Shown: positions 42,018 through 51,422 of the stretch, piece after piece | Layout: every line of letters begins with the position of its first letter | Numbering within the stretch: the stretch's first letter is position 1 | NCBI GenBank assembly: GCA_963720725.1 | Contig: CAVRGN010000005.1 | Location: 186,001 to 250,000, forward strand | Reading direction: 5' to 3' | Length of the DNA stretch: 64,000 nt | Origin: Benzoatithermus sp963720725 | Lineage (GTDB): Bacteria; Pseudomonadota; Alphaproteobacteria; Geminicoccales; Geminicoccaceae | Program-made: the position numbers and the translations under genes | Notes under the pieces: model-generated | The model's database searches: none | Told to the model about the DNA's origin: nothing | What the model saw: only the letters and a program-made list of their open reading frames with translations

Positions 42018-43157
42018 ATGAGCATTCGCAGCACGCTGCTGGCATCGTCGGCGATGATCGGCGTCGGCCTGGCCGGATTGTCCGGGCAAGCGGCGGCCGC
42101 CGAGGTGACGCCTGGCGGCGCGCTCGACGTCACGCTGACCGGATTTGCCCGCTTCGAGGCGTTCGGCGGCCAGCAGGACGACTTGCAGCTCGACGACTCG
42201 CTGTCCCGTAGCCTCGATTTCCGCAACGACACCGAGGTCCACGTCATCGCGCGCGGCGTGGACGAAGGGACGGGGCTGGAATATGGCGTCACAATCGAAT
42301 TCGAGGCCGACACCAACAACACGACGAACACGGACGAGACCTGGCTGTTCCTGCGCGGCGGCTGGGGCGAGGTCCGTTTGGGCGACGAGGATGGCGTCGT
42401 CGACAACAGTGTGGTGGGCGGCCAGACGATCGCGGCCGGCACCGGTGGCATCGACGGCTCGGACGCGGTGATCACCGCGGCGCCCGTGGTATTCCTGATC
42501 AACACCAACGATGCGACCAAGGTCCGCTACTACACGCCTTCGTTCGGTGGCTTCAGCGTCGGCCTGTCCTACACGCCGACCCAGCAGGTGATCGACAGCG
42601 GTTCGCAGAACGGCCAGTTCTTCGCCCAGAAGGGCGGCGGCGGCGGTTCCGGGATGCAAGGCAAGAACGTCGTCGAGGGCGGCCTGATCTACGACGGCGA
42701 TCTCGGCGGGATCGGTCTCGAAGCATCGGTGGTCGGCCTCTGGGGAGAGCTGAAGAACAGCGGCGAGGACGCTTTTGGCGGCGACGACTGGTGGGGCGTG
42801 CAGGGCGGCGCTGCCCTCGACCTGTTTGGCGTCAAGCTCGCCGGTAGCATCGCCACCGACAATGTCGGCGATTCCGAGCGCAATTTCTTTACCGCGGGCA
42901 TCGGCTATGGTTACGGGCCACTCAACGCCTCCATCAGCTACGGCCAGATCTTCGATGCCAACGCCGATTTCGAGGAGGCCAGCGGCATTGGCGATTCGGC
43001 CTACAATCTGGTGTTCTCGGCCGACTATGCGCTGGCGCCCGGACTTGTGCTGGCTGGCGACGTCAGCGCCTTCGACAACGACCAGACCGACTCGGCGGCC
43101 ACCGGCACGGGCGACAAGGGTTGGGTCGCGGTGGGCAGCTTCAGGCTCGCGTTCTGA
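42018..43157 (+). CDS. outer-membrane porin
   Basis: A 379-residue alphaproteobacterial porin. Residues 1-22 form a signal peptide ending SGQAAAA. The mature protein starts with an amphipathic strand (VTLTGFARFEAFG). Strands alternate with Gly/Asp/Asn-rich turns, including WLFLRGGWGEVRLGDEDG, KVRYYTPSFGGFSVGLSYTP and FFTAGIGYGYGPLNASISYG. The last residues GSFRLAF end in Phe, the signal for outer-membrane insertion. The ATG at 42018 has AGGAG upstream; earlier in-frame codons would spoil the signal peptide. It probably provides general diffusion for the transporters encoded around it. Confidence 0.85.
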   Translation: MSIRSTLLASSAMIGVGLAGLSGQAAAAEVTPGGALDVTLTGFARFEAFGGQQDDLQLDDSLSRSLDFRNDTEVHVIARGVDEGTGLEYGVTIEFEADTNNTTNTDETWLFLRGGWGEVRLGDEDGVVDNSVVGGQTIAAGTGGIDGSDAVITAAPVVFLINTNDATKVRYYTPSFGGFSVGLSYTPTQQVIDSGSQNGQFFAQKGGGGGSGMQGKNVVEGGLIYDGDLGGIGLEASVVGLWGELKNSGEDAFGGDDWWGVQGGAALDLFGVKLAGSIATDNVGDSERNFFTAGIGYGYGPLNASISYGQIFDANADFEEASGIGDSAYNLVFSADYALAPGLVLAGDVSAFDNDQTDSAATGTGDKGWVAVGSFRLAF

Positions 43158-43310
43158 GCCGCGGCGCTGACAGACGGGGTGCGGCCATGTCGCCGCGGCC
43201 CGCCGTCTTGGACTTGCCGCTTGGCTTCAGCTTGCGGCAGGGTCGCCCGACGTTGAGCGCGGCCGGACGCCGCTTGTCGCGACCCGCCTAGCTGCCGAGG
43301 TGTCGTTCTT

Positions 43311-43811
43311 GTGAGCACGCCTGCTCCGCCGCGCCCGCCCGCTCCAGTGGGCTGGCTGTTCGTCCTCGCCCGCTGGACGCTGTTCGTCGGCGTTCTCTCG
43401 CTGCTTGCCGGGTCCGCCACGCTGTTGGGCTTCGGCGCGGTCGAAACCTTCCGGCACATCGTGCGGATCGTGGGGCCGAGTGGCCCGGAGATCACCAACC
43501 GCGAGATGTTTCTGGCCAGCATCAAGCTGATCGACCTCGTCCTGCTCGCCACCGTGCTGCAGGTGGTCGCCATCGGCCTCTACTCGATGTTCATTGGCCG
43601 CGGCCTGCCCGTACCCGAATGGCTGCAGGCGAGCAGCATCGACGGTTTGAAGAACCTGTTGGCCAGCATCGTCATCGTGATGCTGGGCGTGCTGTTCTTG
43701 GAAAAGGTGATCATCTCCGGCGGCGGCACCGACCTGCTGCCGGTCGGTATCGGCATCGCTGCCGTCGTTCTGGCGCTGAGCTATTTCATCCGCTCCCATC
43801 CAAGCGACTGA
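43311..43811 (+). CDS. YqhA / UPF0114 family membrane protein
   Basis: A 166-residue inner-membrane protein with three or four helices (about 17-38, 62-85, 110-130, 142-160). The order of LLAGSATLLGFGAVETFRHI, SIKLIDLVLLATVLQVVAIG and WLQASSIDGLKNLLASIVIVML is that of the UPF0114 (YqhA) family, whose function is unknown. The GTG start at 43311 follows a weak site. It lies downstream of the porin on the same strand. Confidence 0.8.
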   Translation: MSTPAPPRPPAPVGWLFVLARWTLFVGVLSLLAGSATLLGFGAVETFRHIVRIVGPSGPEITNREMFLASIKLIDLVLLATVLQVVAIGLYSMFIGRGLPVPEWLQASSIDGLKNLLASIVIVMLGVLFLEKVIISGGGTDLLPVGIGIAAVVLALSYFIRSHPSD

Positions 43812-44256
43812 CCATGGCCGGGAAAAGCATCCCTACCGCGATGGCGCGGAACACGGCCGGGTCGGGGTGGTTAAGGTCGCATGAGAAGTGGTAGAACCTG
43901 CCGCAGACCCAATGCCCGTCCGGAATCTGAGCGAGCGCATCCGGATGGTCGTAGGGCAATATCTCGCGTGAGGTATGCGCGAACGCGTCCGCCGCGCTTT
44001 GGATCGCGTGGAACCTTGTCGAGGATCGATGCTGTGACGAGCGAATGGCAAATCGTAGCTCCGTCGCACCTTTGCGGGGGATCGCAAAGAAGGTAAAGAT
44101 CATCGCTCAGCTCTTCGACGCAGCGCTTCGCCAAGTTCCGGTAATGCAGGATGAATTAAGAAGCAGGGCCCGGTATTGGATGGTTTGGGCATGATCGAAT
44201 GATCCCAATTGGGCTTTTCGCTAGTGCCACTGACAATCGGTATGGGGAGAAAATGC
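43812..44256. other. 445-base region of lower GC, no supported gene
   Basis: Base composition drops noticeably (about 43880-44240). Two overlapping minus-strand open frames (87 and 105 residues) run through it, but neither has a recognisable domain or good ribosome site. A 10-base perfect palindrome CCCAATTGGG followed by CTTTT lies at about 44207-44221, and GGGGAGAAA before the glgB ATG is that gene's ribosome site. It likely contains the glycogen-operon promoter, and may be a remnant of foreign DNA. Confidence 0.4.
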
Positions 44257-46462
44257 ATGGATAGCGCCGCGAATGGCCGCCTCAGCGACGCTACCGTCCT
44301 AGCGCTGGTCGAGGCGCGGCATGACGATCCGTTTGCGGTGCTCGGCCCGCACGAGGCAACCGGTGGGATCGTTGTTCGAGCACTGGTGCCCGGCGCCGAG
44401 CGACTCGAAGTGGTCGAGGACGCAACCGGTGCCGTGGTCGGGGAGCTGGGCCGGCGGCACGAAGCGGGTCTGTTCGAGGGCGTGCTCGCCAATCGCCCCG
44501 TCTGGTTCGGCTACACGCTGCGGGCGCACAATGCCGGCGGCTCGTGGGAGGTTCACGATCCCTACCGGTTTCCGCCTCTCTTGGGAGAGCTCGACGACTA
44601 TCTGATCCGCGAGGGCACCCATGGCCGGCTGTGGGAACGCCTGGGCGCCCATGCGATCGAGCATGCCGGCGCCACGGGGGTGCACTTCGCCGTCTGGGCG
44701 CCGAATGCGGCGCGCGTCTCCGTGGTCGGGGATTTCAACGACTGGGACGGACGTCGCAACCCGATGCGGCGGCGCAGCGGAGTAGGGCTCTGGGAGATCT
44801 TCATTCCCGGACTGGGGGAGGGCGCGGTCTACAAGTACGAAATTCGTGCCGCCGACGGCTCGCTCCTGCCGCTCAAGGCGGATCCGCTGGGTACTGGCGC
44901 CGAGCTGCGGCCGCAGAACGCGTCGGTTGTCCGCCGGGTCGACGATTTCCAGTGGAGTGACGGCGCGTGGCTGGCGGCACGCGGCGCCGCGCAATCGGTG
45001 ACGGCGCCGATCAGCATCATGGAGGTTCACCTCGGTTCCTGGGCCCGGGGTGAAGGCAACAGGTTCCTGACCTACGCCGAACTCGCCGACCGCCTCATCC
45101 CCTACGCCGCCGACCTGGGCTTCACCCATCTGGAGCTGCTGCCCGTCAACGAGCATCCGTTCGACGGCTCGTGGGGCTACCAGCCGGTGGGCCTGTTCGC
45201 GCCGACGAGCCGGCACGGCTCACCGCGGGAGTTCGCCCAGTTCGTGGACCGCTGCCACGCGGCCGGGCTCGGCATCCTGCTCGACTGGGTGCCCGGTCAT
45301 TTCCCCACCGATGCGCACGGCCTCGGCCGCTTCGACGGCACGGCACTCTACGAGCATGCGGACCCGCGCCAGGGCTTCCACCAGGATTGGAGCACCTTCA
45401 TCTACAATTTCGGCCGCACCGAGGTCGTCAACTACCTGCACGCCAACGCGCTGTTCTGGCTCGACCTCTACCACGTCGACGGGCTGCGCGTGGATGCGGT
45501 GGCCTCGATGCTCTACCTGGACTACTCGCGCAAGGAGGGCGAGTGGGTCCCGAACAAGTTCGGCGGCCGCGAGAACCTGGAGGCGGTGTCGTTCCTGCGG
45601 CGGATGAACGAACTCGCCTACGCCCAGGAAGACGGCATCACGACGGTGGCCGAGGAGTTCCACCGCCTGGCCGGCCGTGTCGCGGCCGACCTGGTCCGGA
45701 GGACTGGGTTTCGGCTACAAGTGGAACATGGGCTGGATGCACGACACCCTGGCCTATATGGGCAAGGATCCGATGCATCGCCGTTGGCATCATCACCAGA
45801 TGACCTTCGGCCTGCTCTACGCCTTCTCCGAGAACTTCGTCCTGCCGCTCAGCCACGACGAGGTGGTGCACGGCAAGGGTTCGATCCTGGCCCGGATGCC
45901 CGGCGACACCTGGCAGAAGTTCGCCAACTTGCGTGCCTACTACGGTTTCATGTGGGGCCATCCCGGCAAGAAGCTGTTGTTCATGGGCCAGGAATTCGGG
46001 CAAGGAGCCGAGTGGAACTACCAGCAGAGCCTGGATTGGCATCTGCTCGACACCGACTGGCATCGTGGCGTGCAGCTGCTGATCAAGGACCTCAACCACG
46101 CCTATCGCGAGCTGCCCGCCTTGCATCAGCGCGACTGCGACGGCGGCGGTTTCAGCTGGGTCGACGCCAACAACGCCGAACAGTCCGTCTTCGTCTGGCT
46201 GCGGCACGGCGAGCCCGGCACGCCCTCGGTCCTGGTGGTGGTGAACTTCACGCCCGTCCCGCGCGAGAGCTACCGGGTCGGTCTGCCGACTAGCGGTCGC
46301 TGGATCGAGCGACTGAATACCGATGCCACGCTCTATGGCGGCTCCGGCATGGGCAATCTCGGCGCGATCGAGGCCGTGGCCGAACCCAGCCATGGCCAGC
46401 CCTACTCGGCCACGCTGACTCTGCCGCCGCTGGCGACCTTGTTTTTCGTCGCCGAAGGCTGA
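44257..46462 (+). CDS. glgB: 1,4-alpha-glucan branching enzyme, frame interrupted by one extra base
   Basis: Makes alpha-1,6 branches in glycogen. About 734 residues if read through. The N-terminal CBM48 region has DDPFAVLGPHEA and VSVVGDFNDWDGR. The GH13 catalytic domain has VDGLRVDAVASMLYLDY (Asp nucleophile), TVAEE (Glu acid/base) and LSHDEVVHGK. The frame breaks just after TVAEE: an extra T near 45658 (GAGTTCC for GAGTCC) shifts it, and STAW then VSRPTWSGGLGFGYKWN continues in the next frame to 46462. The unshifted frame runs on meaninglessly to 46293. ATG 44257 is set by GGGGAGAAA upstream. First gene of glgB-glgC-glgA-pgm. Confidence 0.85.
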
Positions 46463-46495
46463 AGGCGCACGCAAGATCTCGGGGAGGAACGAAGA

Positions 46496-47764
46496 ATGAC
46501 CACGACCGTCAGTCGGCCTGGTGCTCTGCCACGCAACGCCATGGCCTATGTCCTGGCCGGCGGACGCGGCTCGCGCCTGCACGAGCTCACCGACCGCCGC
46601 GCCAAGCCCGCGGTCTATTTCGGCGGCAAGGCGCGGATCATCGACTTCGCGCTCTCCAACGCCATGAACTCCGGCATTCGCCGCATCGGCGTCGCGACCC
46701 AGTACAAGGCGCACAGCCTGATCCGCCATCTGCAGCGGGGCTGGAACTTCTTCCGCACCGAGCGCAATGAGAGCTTCGACATCCTGCCGGCGAGCCAGCG
46801 GGTCTCCGAAACCCAGTGGTACGAAGGTACTGCCGACGCGGTCTACCAGAACATCGACATCATCGAGTCCTACGGGCCCGAATTCATGGTCATCCTGGCG
46901 GGTGACCATGTCTACAAGATGGACTACGGCCTGATGCTGCAGCAGCACGTCGATTCCGGAGCCGACGTGACCGTCGGCTGCCTCGAGGTGCCGCGGATGG
47001 AGGCGGTGGCGTTCGGCGTCATGCATGTCGACGACAAGGATCGCATCGTCTCGTTCCTGGAAAAGCCCAAGGACCCGCCGGGCATTCCGGGCAACCCGGA
47101 CATGGCGCTGGCCAGCATGGGCATCTACGTCTTCAGCACCGACCTGCTGTTCGACCAGCTCCGCCGCGACGCCGCCGACCCGAAATCCGGTCATGATTTC
47201 GGCCACAACATCATCCCCTACCTGGTCGAGAACGGTAACGCGGTCGCGCATCGATTCAGCCGGTCGTGCGTGAAGTCGGACGATGAGGCCGAGGCCTATT
47301 GGCGCGACGCCGGCACGGTCGATGCGTACTGGGAAGCCAACATCGACCTCACCAGCTTCGTACCGGCATTGGATCTGTACGATCACAGCTGGCCGATCTG
47401 GACCTATGGCGAAATCACGCCCCCGGCGAAGTTCGTCCACGACGAGGAGGGAAGGCGGGGCCAGGCCGTCAACTCGCTGGTGTCGGGCGGCTGCATCGTC
47501 TCCGGCGCGGGCTTGCGCGACTCGCTGCTGTTCACCGGCGTTAAGGTCCACTCCTACGCCAGCCTCGACGGGGCGGTGGTGCAGCCCTACGTCGAGATCG
47601 GGCGGCACGCGCAGCTCAAGCGGGTGGTGATCGATCGTGGGGTCAAGATCCCCGAGAAGCTTGTGGTCGGCGAGGACCCGGAACTCGACGCCAAGCGCTT
47701 CCGGCGCACCGACAAGGGCACCGTCCTGATCACCCAGCCGATGATCGACCGGCTCGCGGGTTGA
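46496..47764 (+). CDS. glgC: glucose-1-phosphate adenylyltransferase
   Basis: Makes ADP-glucose from ATP and glucose-1-phosphate, the committed step of glycogen synthesis. The 422-residue protein is complete. The nucleotidyltransferase signature LAGGRGSRLHELTDRRAKPA is at about residues 19-38, FGGKARIIDFALSNAMNSGI follows, then WYEGTADAVYQN, LAGDHVYKMDY, and FLEKPKDPP. The C-terminal beta-helix includes GCIVSGA and VVIDRGVKIPE. GGGGAGGAA stands 8 bases before the ATG. It is 33 bases after glgB and 4 bases before glgA. Confidence 0.95.
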   Translation: MTTTVSRPGALPRNAMAYVLAGGRGSRLHELTDRRAKPAVYFGGKARIIDFALSNAMNSGIRRIGVATQYKAHSLIRHLQRGWNFFRTERNESFDILPASQRVSETQWYEGTADAVYQNIDIIESYGPEFMVILAGDHVYKMDYGLMLQQHVDSGADVTVGCLEVPRMEAVAFGVMHVDDKDRIVSFLEKPKDPPGIPGNPDMALASMGIYVFSTDLLFDQLRRDAADPKSGHDFGHNIIPYLVENGNAVAHRFSRSCVKSDDEAEAYWRDAGTVDAYWEANIDLTSFVPALDLYDHSWPIWTYGEITPPAKFVHDEEGRRGQAVNSLVSGGCIVSGAGLRDSLLFTGVKVHSYASLDGAVVQPYVEIGRHAQLKRVVIDRGVKIPEKLVVGEDPELDAKRFRRTDKGTVLITQPMIDRLAG

Positions 47765-47768
47765 ACCC

Positions 47769-49239
47769 GTGCGGGTGCTGTCTGTCGCCTCGGAGCTGTT
47801 CCCGCTGATCAAGACCGGCGGACTCGCTGATGTGGTGGGTGCCCTACCCGGCGCTCTGGCCCCGCTCGGTGTCGAGGTGCGCACGCTGGTGCCCGGCTAT
47901 CCGGCCGTGATCGCGGGGCTCGAGCATCAGGAGGAGGCCATCGGCCTGCCCGACGCCATGGGGGGGCCGGTCCGGCTGCTGCCGGCGCGGAGTGCCGGCA
48001 TGGATCTGCTCGTGCTGGATGCGCCGCATCTCTACGGTCGCCCGGGCAATCCCTATCTGGGCCCCGACGGGCGCGACTGGCCGGACAATTTCCGCCGCTA
48101 CGGCCTGCTCGCGCGGGTAGCGGCGGACATCGGCCTCGGCCGGGTCGGTGGCTGGCGCCCCGACCTCGTGCACGGCCACGACTGGCAGGCCGGCCTTGCC
48201 CCAGCCTACTTGGCCTTCGCCGGCGAGCCCGGTCCCGCCACGGTGCTGACCATCCACAATCTGGCCTTCCAGGGCCTGTTCGATCCCGACTGCATCGGCG
48301 AACTGGACCTGCCGCCGCAGGCCTTTAGCGTCGAAGGCTACGAGTTCCTGGGGGCGGGTCGGCTTCCTCAAGGCCGGCATTTTCTACGCGGACCGCCTCA
48401 CCACGGTGAGCCCCACCTACGCTCAGGAGATCCAGACCGAAGCCGACGGCATGGGGCTGCACGGGCTCCTTCGCAGCCGGTCGGAGGTTCTGGTCGGCAT
48501 CGCCAACGGCATCGACGACCGCGTCTGGGATCCGGCCGCCGATCCTAATCTGCGCTCGGGCTACGACGCCACCCGCCTCAAGGCTGCCGAGAACCGGAGC
48601 GCGCTGCAGGAGCGCTTCCACCTCGATCCCGACCCCGACGCCCTGCTCTGCATCGTGATCAGCCGGCTCACCGCGCAAAAGGGTCTGGACCTGCTCCTGC
48701 AAGCGCTGCCGACATTGCTCGCGCATGGTGGGCAGCTCGCGGTCCTTGGCTCAGGCGATTCCGCTATCGAGACCGGCTTCCGCGGGGCGGCTCTCGCCCA
48801 TCCCGGCCGGGTCGGCTGCGTCTTCGGCTACGACGAGCCTCTCTCGCACCTCCTCCAGGGCGGTGGCGACGCCATCGTGATTCCCTCGCGCTTCGAGCCG
48901 TGCGGGCTCACCCAGCTCTATGGCCTGCGCTACGGCACGATCCCGATCGTCGCACGCGTCGGCGGGTTGGCCGACACGGTGATCGATGCCAACGAGGCGG
49001 CCCTGGACGACGGCGTCGCCACGGGCATCGTGTTCGGCCCCGTCACGGTCGAGGCGCTCGGCTTCGCGCTGGTACGCGCCGCCCTCCTGCGCGCCGATCC
49101 CGAGCGGTGGCGCCGCCTGCAGGAGCGGGCGATGACCCGCAGCGTGTCGTGGGACCGCCCCGCGCGCCACTACCATGAGCTCTACCGCACGCTCTTGGCC
49201 GCGCGCGGGCAGGGGCTTTCGAGGCCAGGGAGGGCCGCC
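47769..49239 (+). CDS. glgA: glycogen synthase, frame interrupted by one extra base and fused in frame to pgm
   Basis: Transfers glucose from ADP-glucose to glycogen. The N-terminal ADP-binding KTGGL is at residues 15-19, GHDWQAG and TIHNLAFQG follow. The frame breaks at 48349-48353, where GGGGG replaces the expected GGGG; RVGFLKAGIFYADRLTTVSP and TYAQEIQT continue one base later. The second domain has IANGIDDRVWDP, RLTAQKGLDLL, and PSRFEPCGLTQLYGLRYG. No stop codon occurs before the pgm ATG in this frame or the other two forward frames, so a GlgA-Pgm read-through polypeptide is possible. The end is placed at the pgm ATG by convention. Confidence 0.82.
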
Positions 49240-50871
49240 ATGTCGATCGTCACGGTCGCGACCGAGCCGTTCGCCGATCAGAAGCCCGGCACCTCGGGGC
49301 TGCGCAAGAAAGTCCCGGTGTTCCAGCAGACGCACTATGTCGAGAACTTCGTGCAGTCGATCTTCGACAGCCTGGAGGGCTTCGCCGGCCACACCCTCGT
49401 CGTCGGCGGCGACGGCCGCTACTACAATCGCGAGGTGGTCCAGAAGACCATCAGGATGGCCGCGGCCAACGGCTTCGGCCGTGTGCTGGTCGGCCGCGGC
49501 GGCCTTTTGTCCACCCCAGCCGCCTCGGCGTTGATCCGTGGTCGCGAGGCCTTTGGTGGGATCATCCTATCCGCCAGCCACAATCCCGGTGGGCCGGACG
49601 GCGACTTCGGCATCAAGTACAACATCGGCAATGGCGGCCCAGCGCCCGAGAAGATCACCGACGCAATCTTCGCCCGGACCAGGGACATCACCGAGTACCG
49701 GACGGTGGATGCCCCGGACGTCGATCTGGAGCGACTGGGTGCCACCCAGGTCGGCGGCATGACCGTCGAGGTTCTGGACCCGGTGGCGGACTACCAGGCG
49801 TTGATGGCCGCCCTGTTCGACTTCCCCGCCATCCGCGCCATGTTCGCGTCCGGCTTCTCCATGCGCTTCGACGCCATGCACGCGGTCACCGGCCCCTACG
49901 CCACCGCGATTCTCGAGGGCGAACTCGGCGCACCAGCGGGCACCGTCGTCAACGGCACGCCTCTGCCCGACTTCGGCGGCCACCACCCGGACCCCAATCT
50001 GGTCCACGCCAAGGAGCTGTATGACCTGATGATGTCGCAGGCGGCTCCCGATTTCGGTGCGGCCTCCGACGGCGACGGCGACCGCAACCTGATCATCGGG
50101 CGCGGTGTGTTCGTCACGCCGTCCGACAGCTTGGCCCTCCTCGCCGCCAACGCTCATCTTGCACCCGGCTACCGCGACGGCCTCAAGGGCATCGCGCGCT
50201 CGATGCCCACCAGCGGTGCCGCCGACCGGGTGGCCGAAAAGCTGATGATCCCGGCGTTCGAGACGCCCACCGGCTGGAAGTTCTTCGGCAACCTGCTCGA
50301 TGCCGGCATGGCCACGATCTGCGGCGAGGAGAGCGCCGGCACGGGCTCCAACCACGTCCGCGAGAAGGACGGACTGTGGGCGGTGCTGCTCTGGCTCAAT
50401 ATCCTGGCCGTGCGCAGGCAGCCCGTGCTCGACATCGTCCGCGAGCACTGGGCCACCTATGGCCGCAACTACTATTCGCGCCACGACTACGAGGAGGTGG
50501 ATGCCGCCGCCGCGAACGGGCTGATGGAGCATCTGCGTGGCCGGCTGGCCGGTCTGCCGGGAACCAAGCTGGGCAAGGGCACCGTGCAGGCCGCCGACGA
50601 TTTCGCCTACACCGACCCGGTCGACGGTTCGGTCAGCGCCCATCAGGGCGTGCGGATCTTGTTCGCCGACGGCTCGCGGATCGTCTTTCGGCTGTCCGGC
50701 ACGGGTACGGCCGGGGCCACCTTGCGCATCTATCTCGAACGGTTCGAGGCCGACCCGGAGCGCCATGACCAGGAGACGCAAACGGCTTTGGCCGATCTGA
50801 TCAAGGCTGCCGACAAGGTGGCCGGCATCCGCGAGCGTACTGGCCGCAAGCAACCCAGCGTCATCACCTGA
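49240..50871 (+). CDS. pgm: phosphoglucomutase (alpha-D-glucose specific)
   Basis: Interconverts glucose-6-phosphate and glucose-1-phosphate, supplying GlgC. The 543-residue core is complete: FADQKPGTSGLRKKV at the N-terminus, the phosphoserine loop ILSASHNPGGPDGDFGIKYN, the Mg2+ loop ASDGDGDRNLI, the sugar loop GEESAGTGSNHV, and the phosphate-binding FRLSGTGTAGATLRIY. ATG 49240 has GGGAGGG 6 bases upstream, so it can be translated on its own even though the frame is continuous with glgA. Last gene of the glycogen operon. Confidence 0.92.
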   Translation: MSIVTVATEPFADQKPGTSGLRKKVPVFQQTHYVENFVQSIFDSLEGFAGHTLVVGGDGRYYNREVVQKTIRMAAANGFGRVLVGRGGLLSTPAASALIRGREAFGGIILSASHNPGGPDGDFGIKYNIGNGGPAPEKITDAIFARTRDITEYRTVDAPDVDLERLGATQVGGMTVEVLDPVADYQALMAALFDFPAIRAMFASGFSMRFDAMHAVTGPYATAILEGELGAPAGTVVNGTPLPDFGGHHPDPNLVHAKELYDLMMSQAAPDFGAASDGDGDRNLIIGRGVFVTPSDSLALLAANAHLAPGYRDGLKGIARSMPTSGAADRVAEKLMIPAFETPTGWKFFGNLLDAGMATICGEESAGTGSNHVREKDGLWAVLLWLNILAVRRQPVLDIVREHWATYGRNYYSRHDYEEVDAAAANGLMEHLRGRLAGLPGTKLGKGTVQAADDFAYTDPVDGSVSAHQGVRILFADGSRIVFRLSGTGTAGATLRIYLERFEADPERHDQETQTALADLIKAADKVAGIRERTGRKQPSVIT

Positions 50872-50889
50872 CGCCGGGATACCGCTGGC

Positions 50890-51411
50890 TCAGGTTCCGT
50901 AGGGCCGCAGCGGTCCGGGGATCCGGAAGTCGCGGGGCACTTCGAAGTCCCGCGCCGCCCCGCGCATCTGCTGTGCCGGCTGTGCCATGCCGACGCGATC
51001 GCGATAGTCGCGCATGGGCGGCGGAGGCTGCATCTGCTCCTGCGTCAAGGCCCGGGCGCAGATCACGTCGAGCACCGTGACCCCGGCAACGGCCGCCATC
51101 GCCATCCCGACATTGCCACGCTGCGGGTTGCTGTCGTCGAGGCCTGGCGCCAGTGTGGCGAGGTCAAGGGCGTCGCCGCCTACTCGACCCCACATCCACG
51201 CCGTCGGGTTGTCCTGGGTGAGGATGCCGACGCCCGTGGCCAGCTCGCGTGCCCCGTAGAGGCGCAGGAGCTCGGCCCGCTCCTCCATGCCCATGGCACG
51301 GGCCAATGGCCGTGCCGCCAGGAGTTCCAGCGCACCCAGGCCGATGCTGAACCAGCCCAGACCGTCGGCGAGCTGACGGGTGCCGGGCGCGATGTCGGAG
51401 GCAGATCGCAT
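50890..51411 (-). CDS. small membrane protein related to cyclase/dehydrase N-termini
   Basis: A 173-residue protein. LADGLGWFSIGLGALELLAARPLARAMG and LLRLYGARELATGVGIL match the membrane leader found before SRPBCC (cyclase/dehydrase) domains in many proteobacteria, but here the SRPBCC domain is absent and the tail is Pro/Arg-rich. Three hydrophobic stretches are seen (about 15-33, 55-72, 105-122). The ATG at 51411 is about 11 bases after the dehydrogenase stop, so the two are co-transcribed. Function unknown. Confidence 0.65.
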   Translation of the reverse strand: MRSASDIAPGTRQLADGLGWFSIGLGALELLAARPLARAMGMEERAELLRLYGARELATGVGILTQDNPTAWMWGRVGGDALDLATLAPGLDDSNPQRGNVGMAMAAVAGVTVLDVICARALTQEQMQPPPPMRDYRDRVGMAQPAQQMRGAARDFEVPRDFRIPGPLRPYGT

Positions 51412-51422
51412 GACTTGGCTCC

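Noticed and set aside
43871..44134. Minus-strand open frames of 87 and 105 residues before glgB
   Set aside because: No domain, no ribosome site and mutually overlapping; kept only as a low-GC region.
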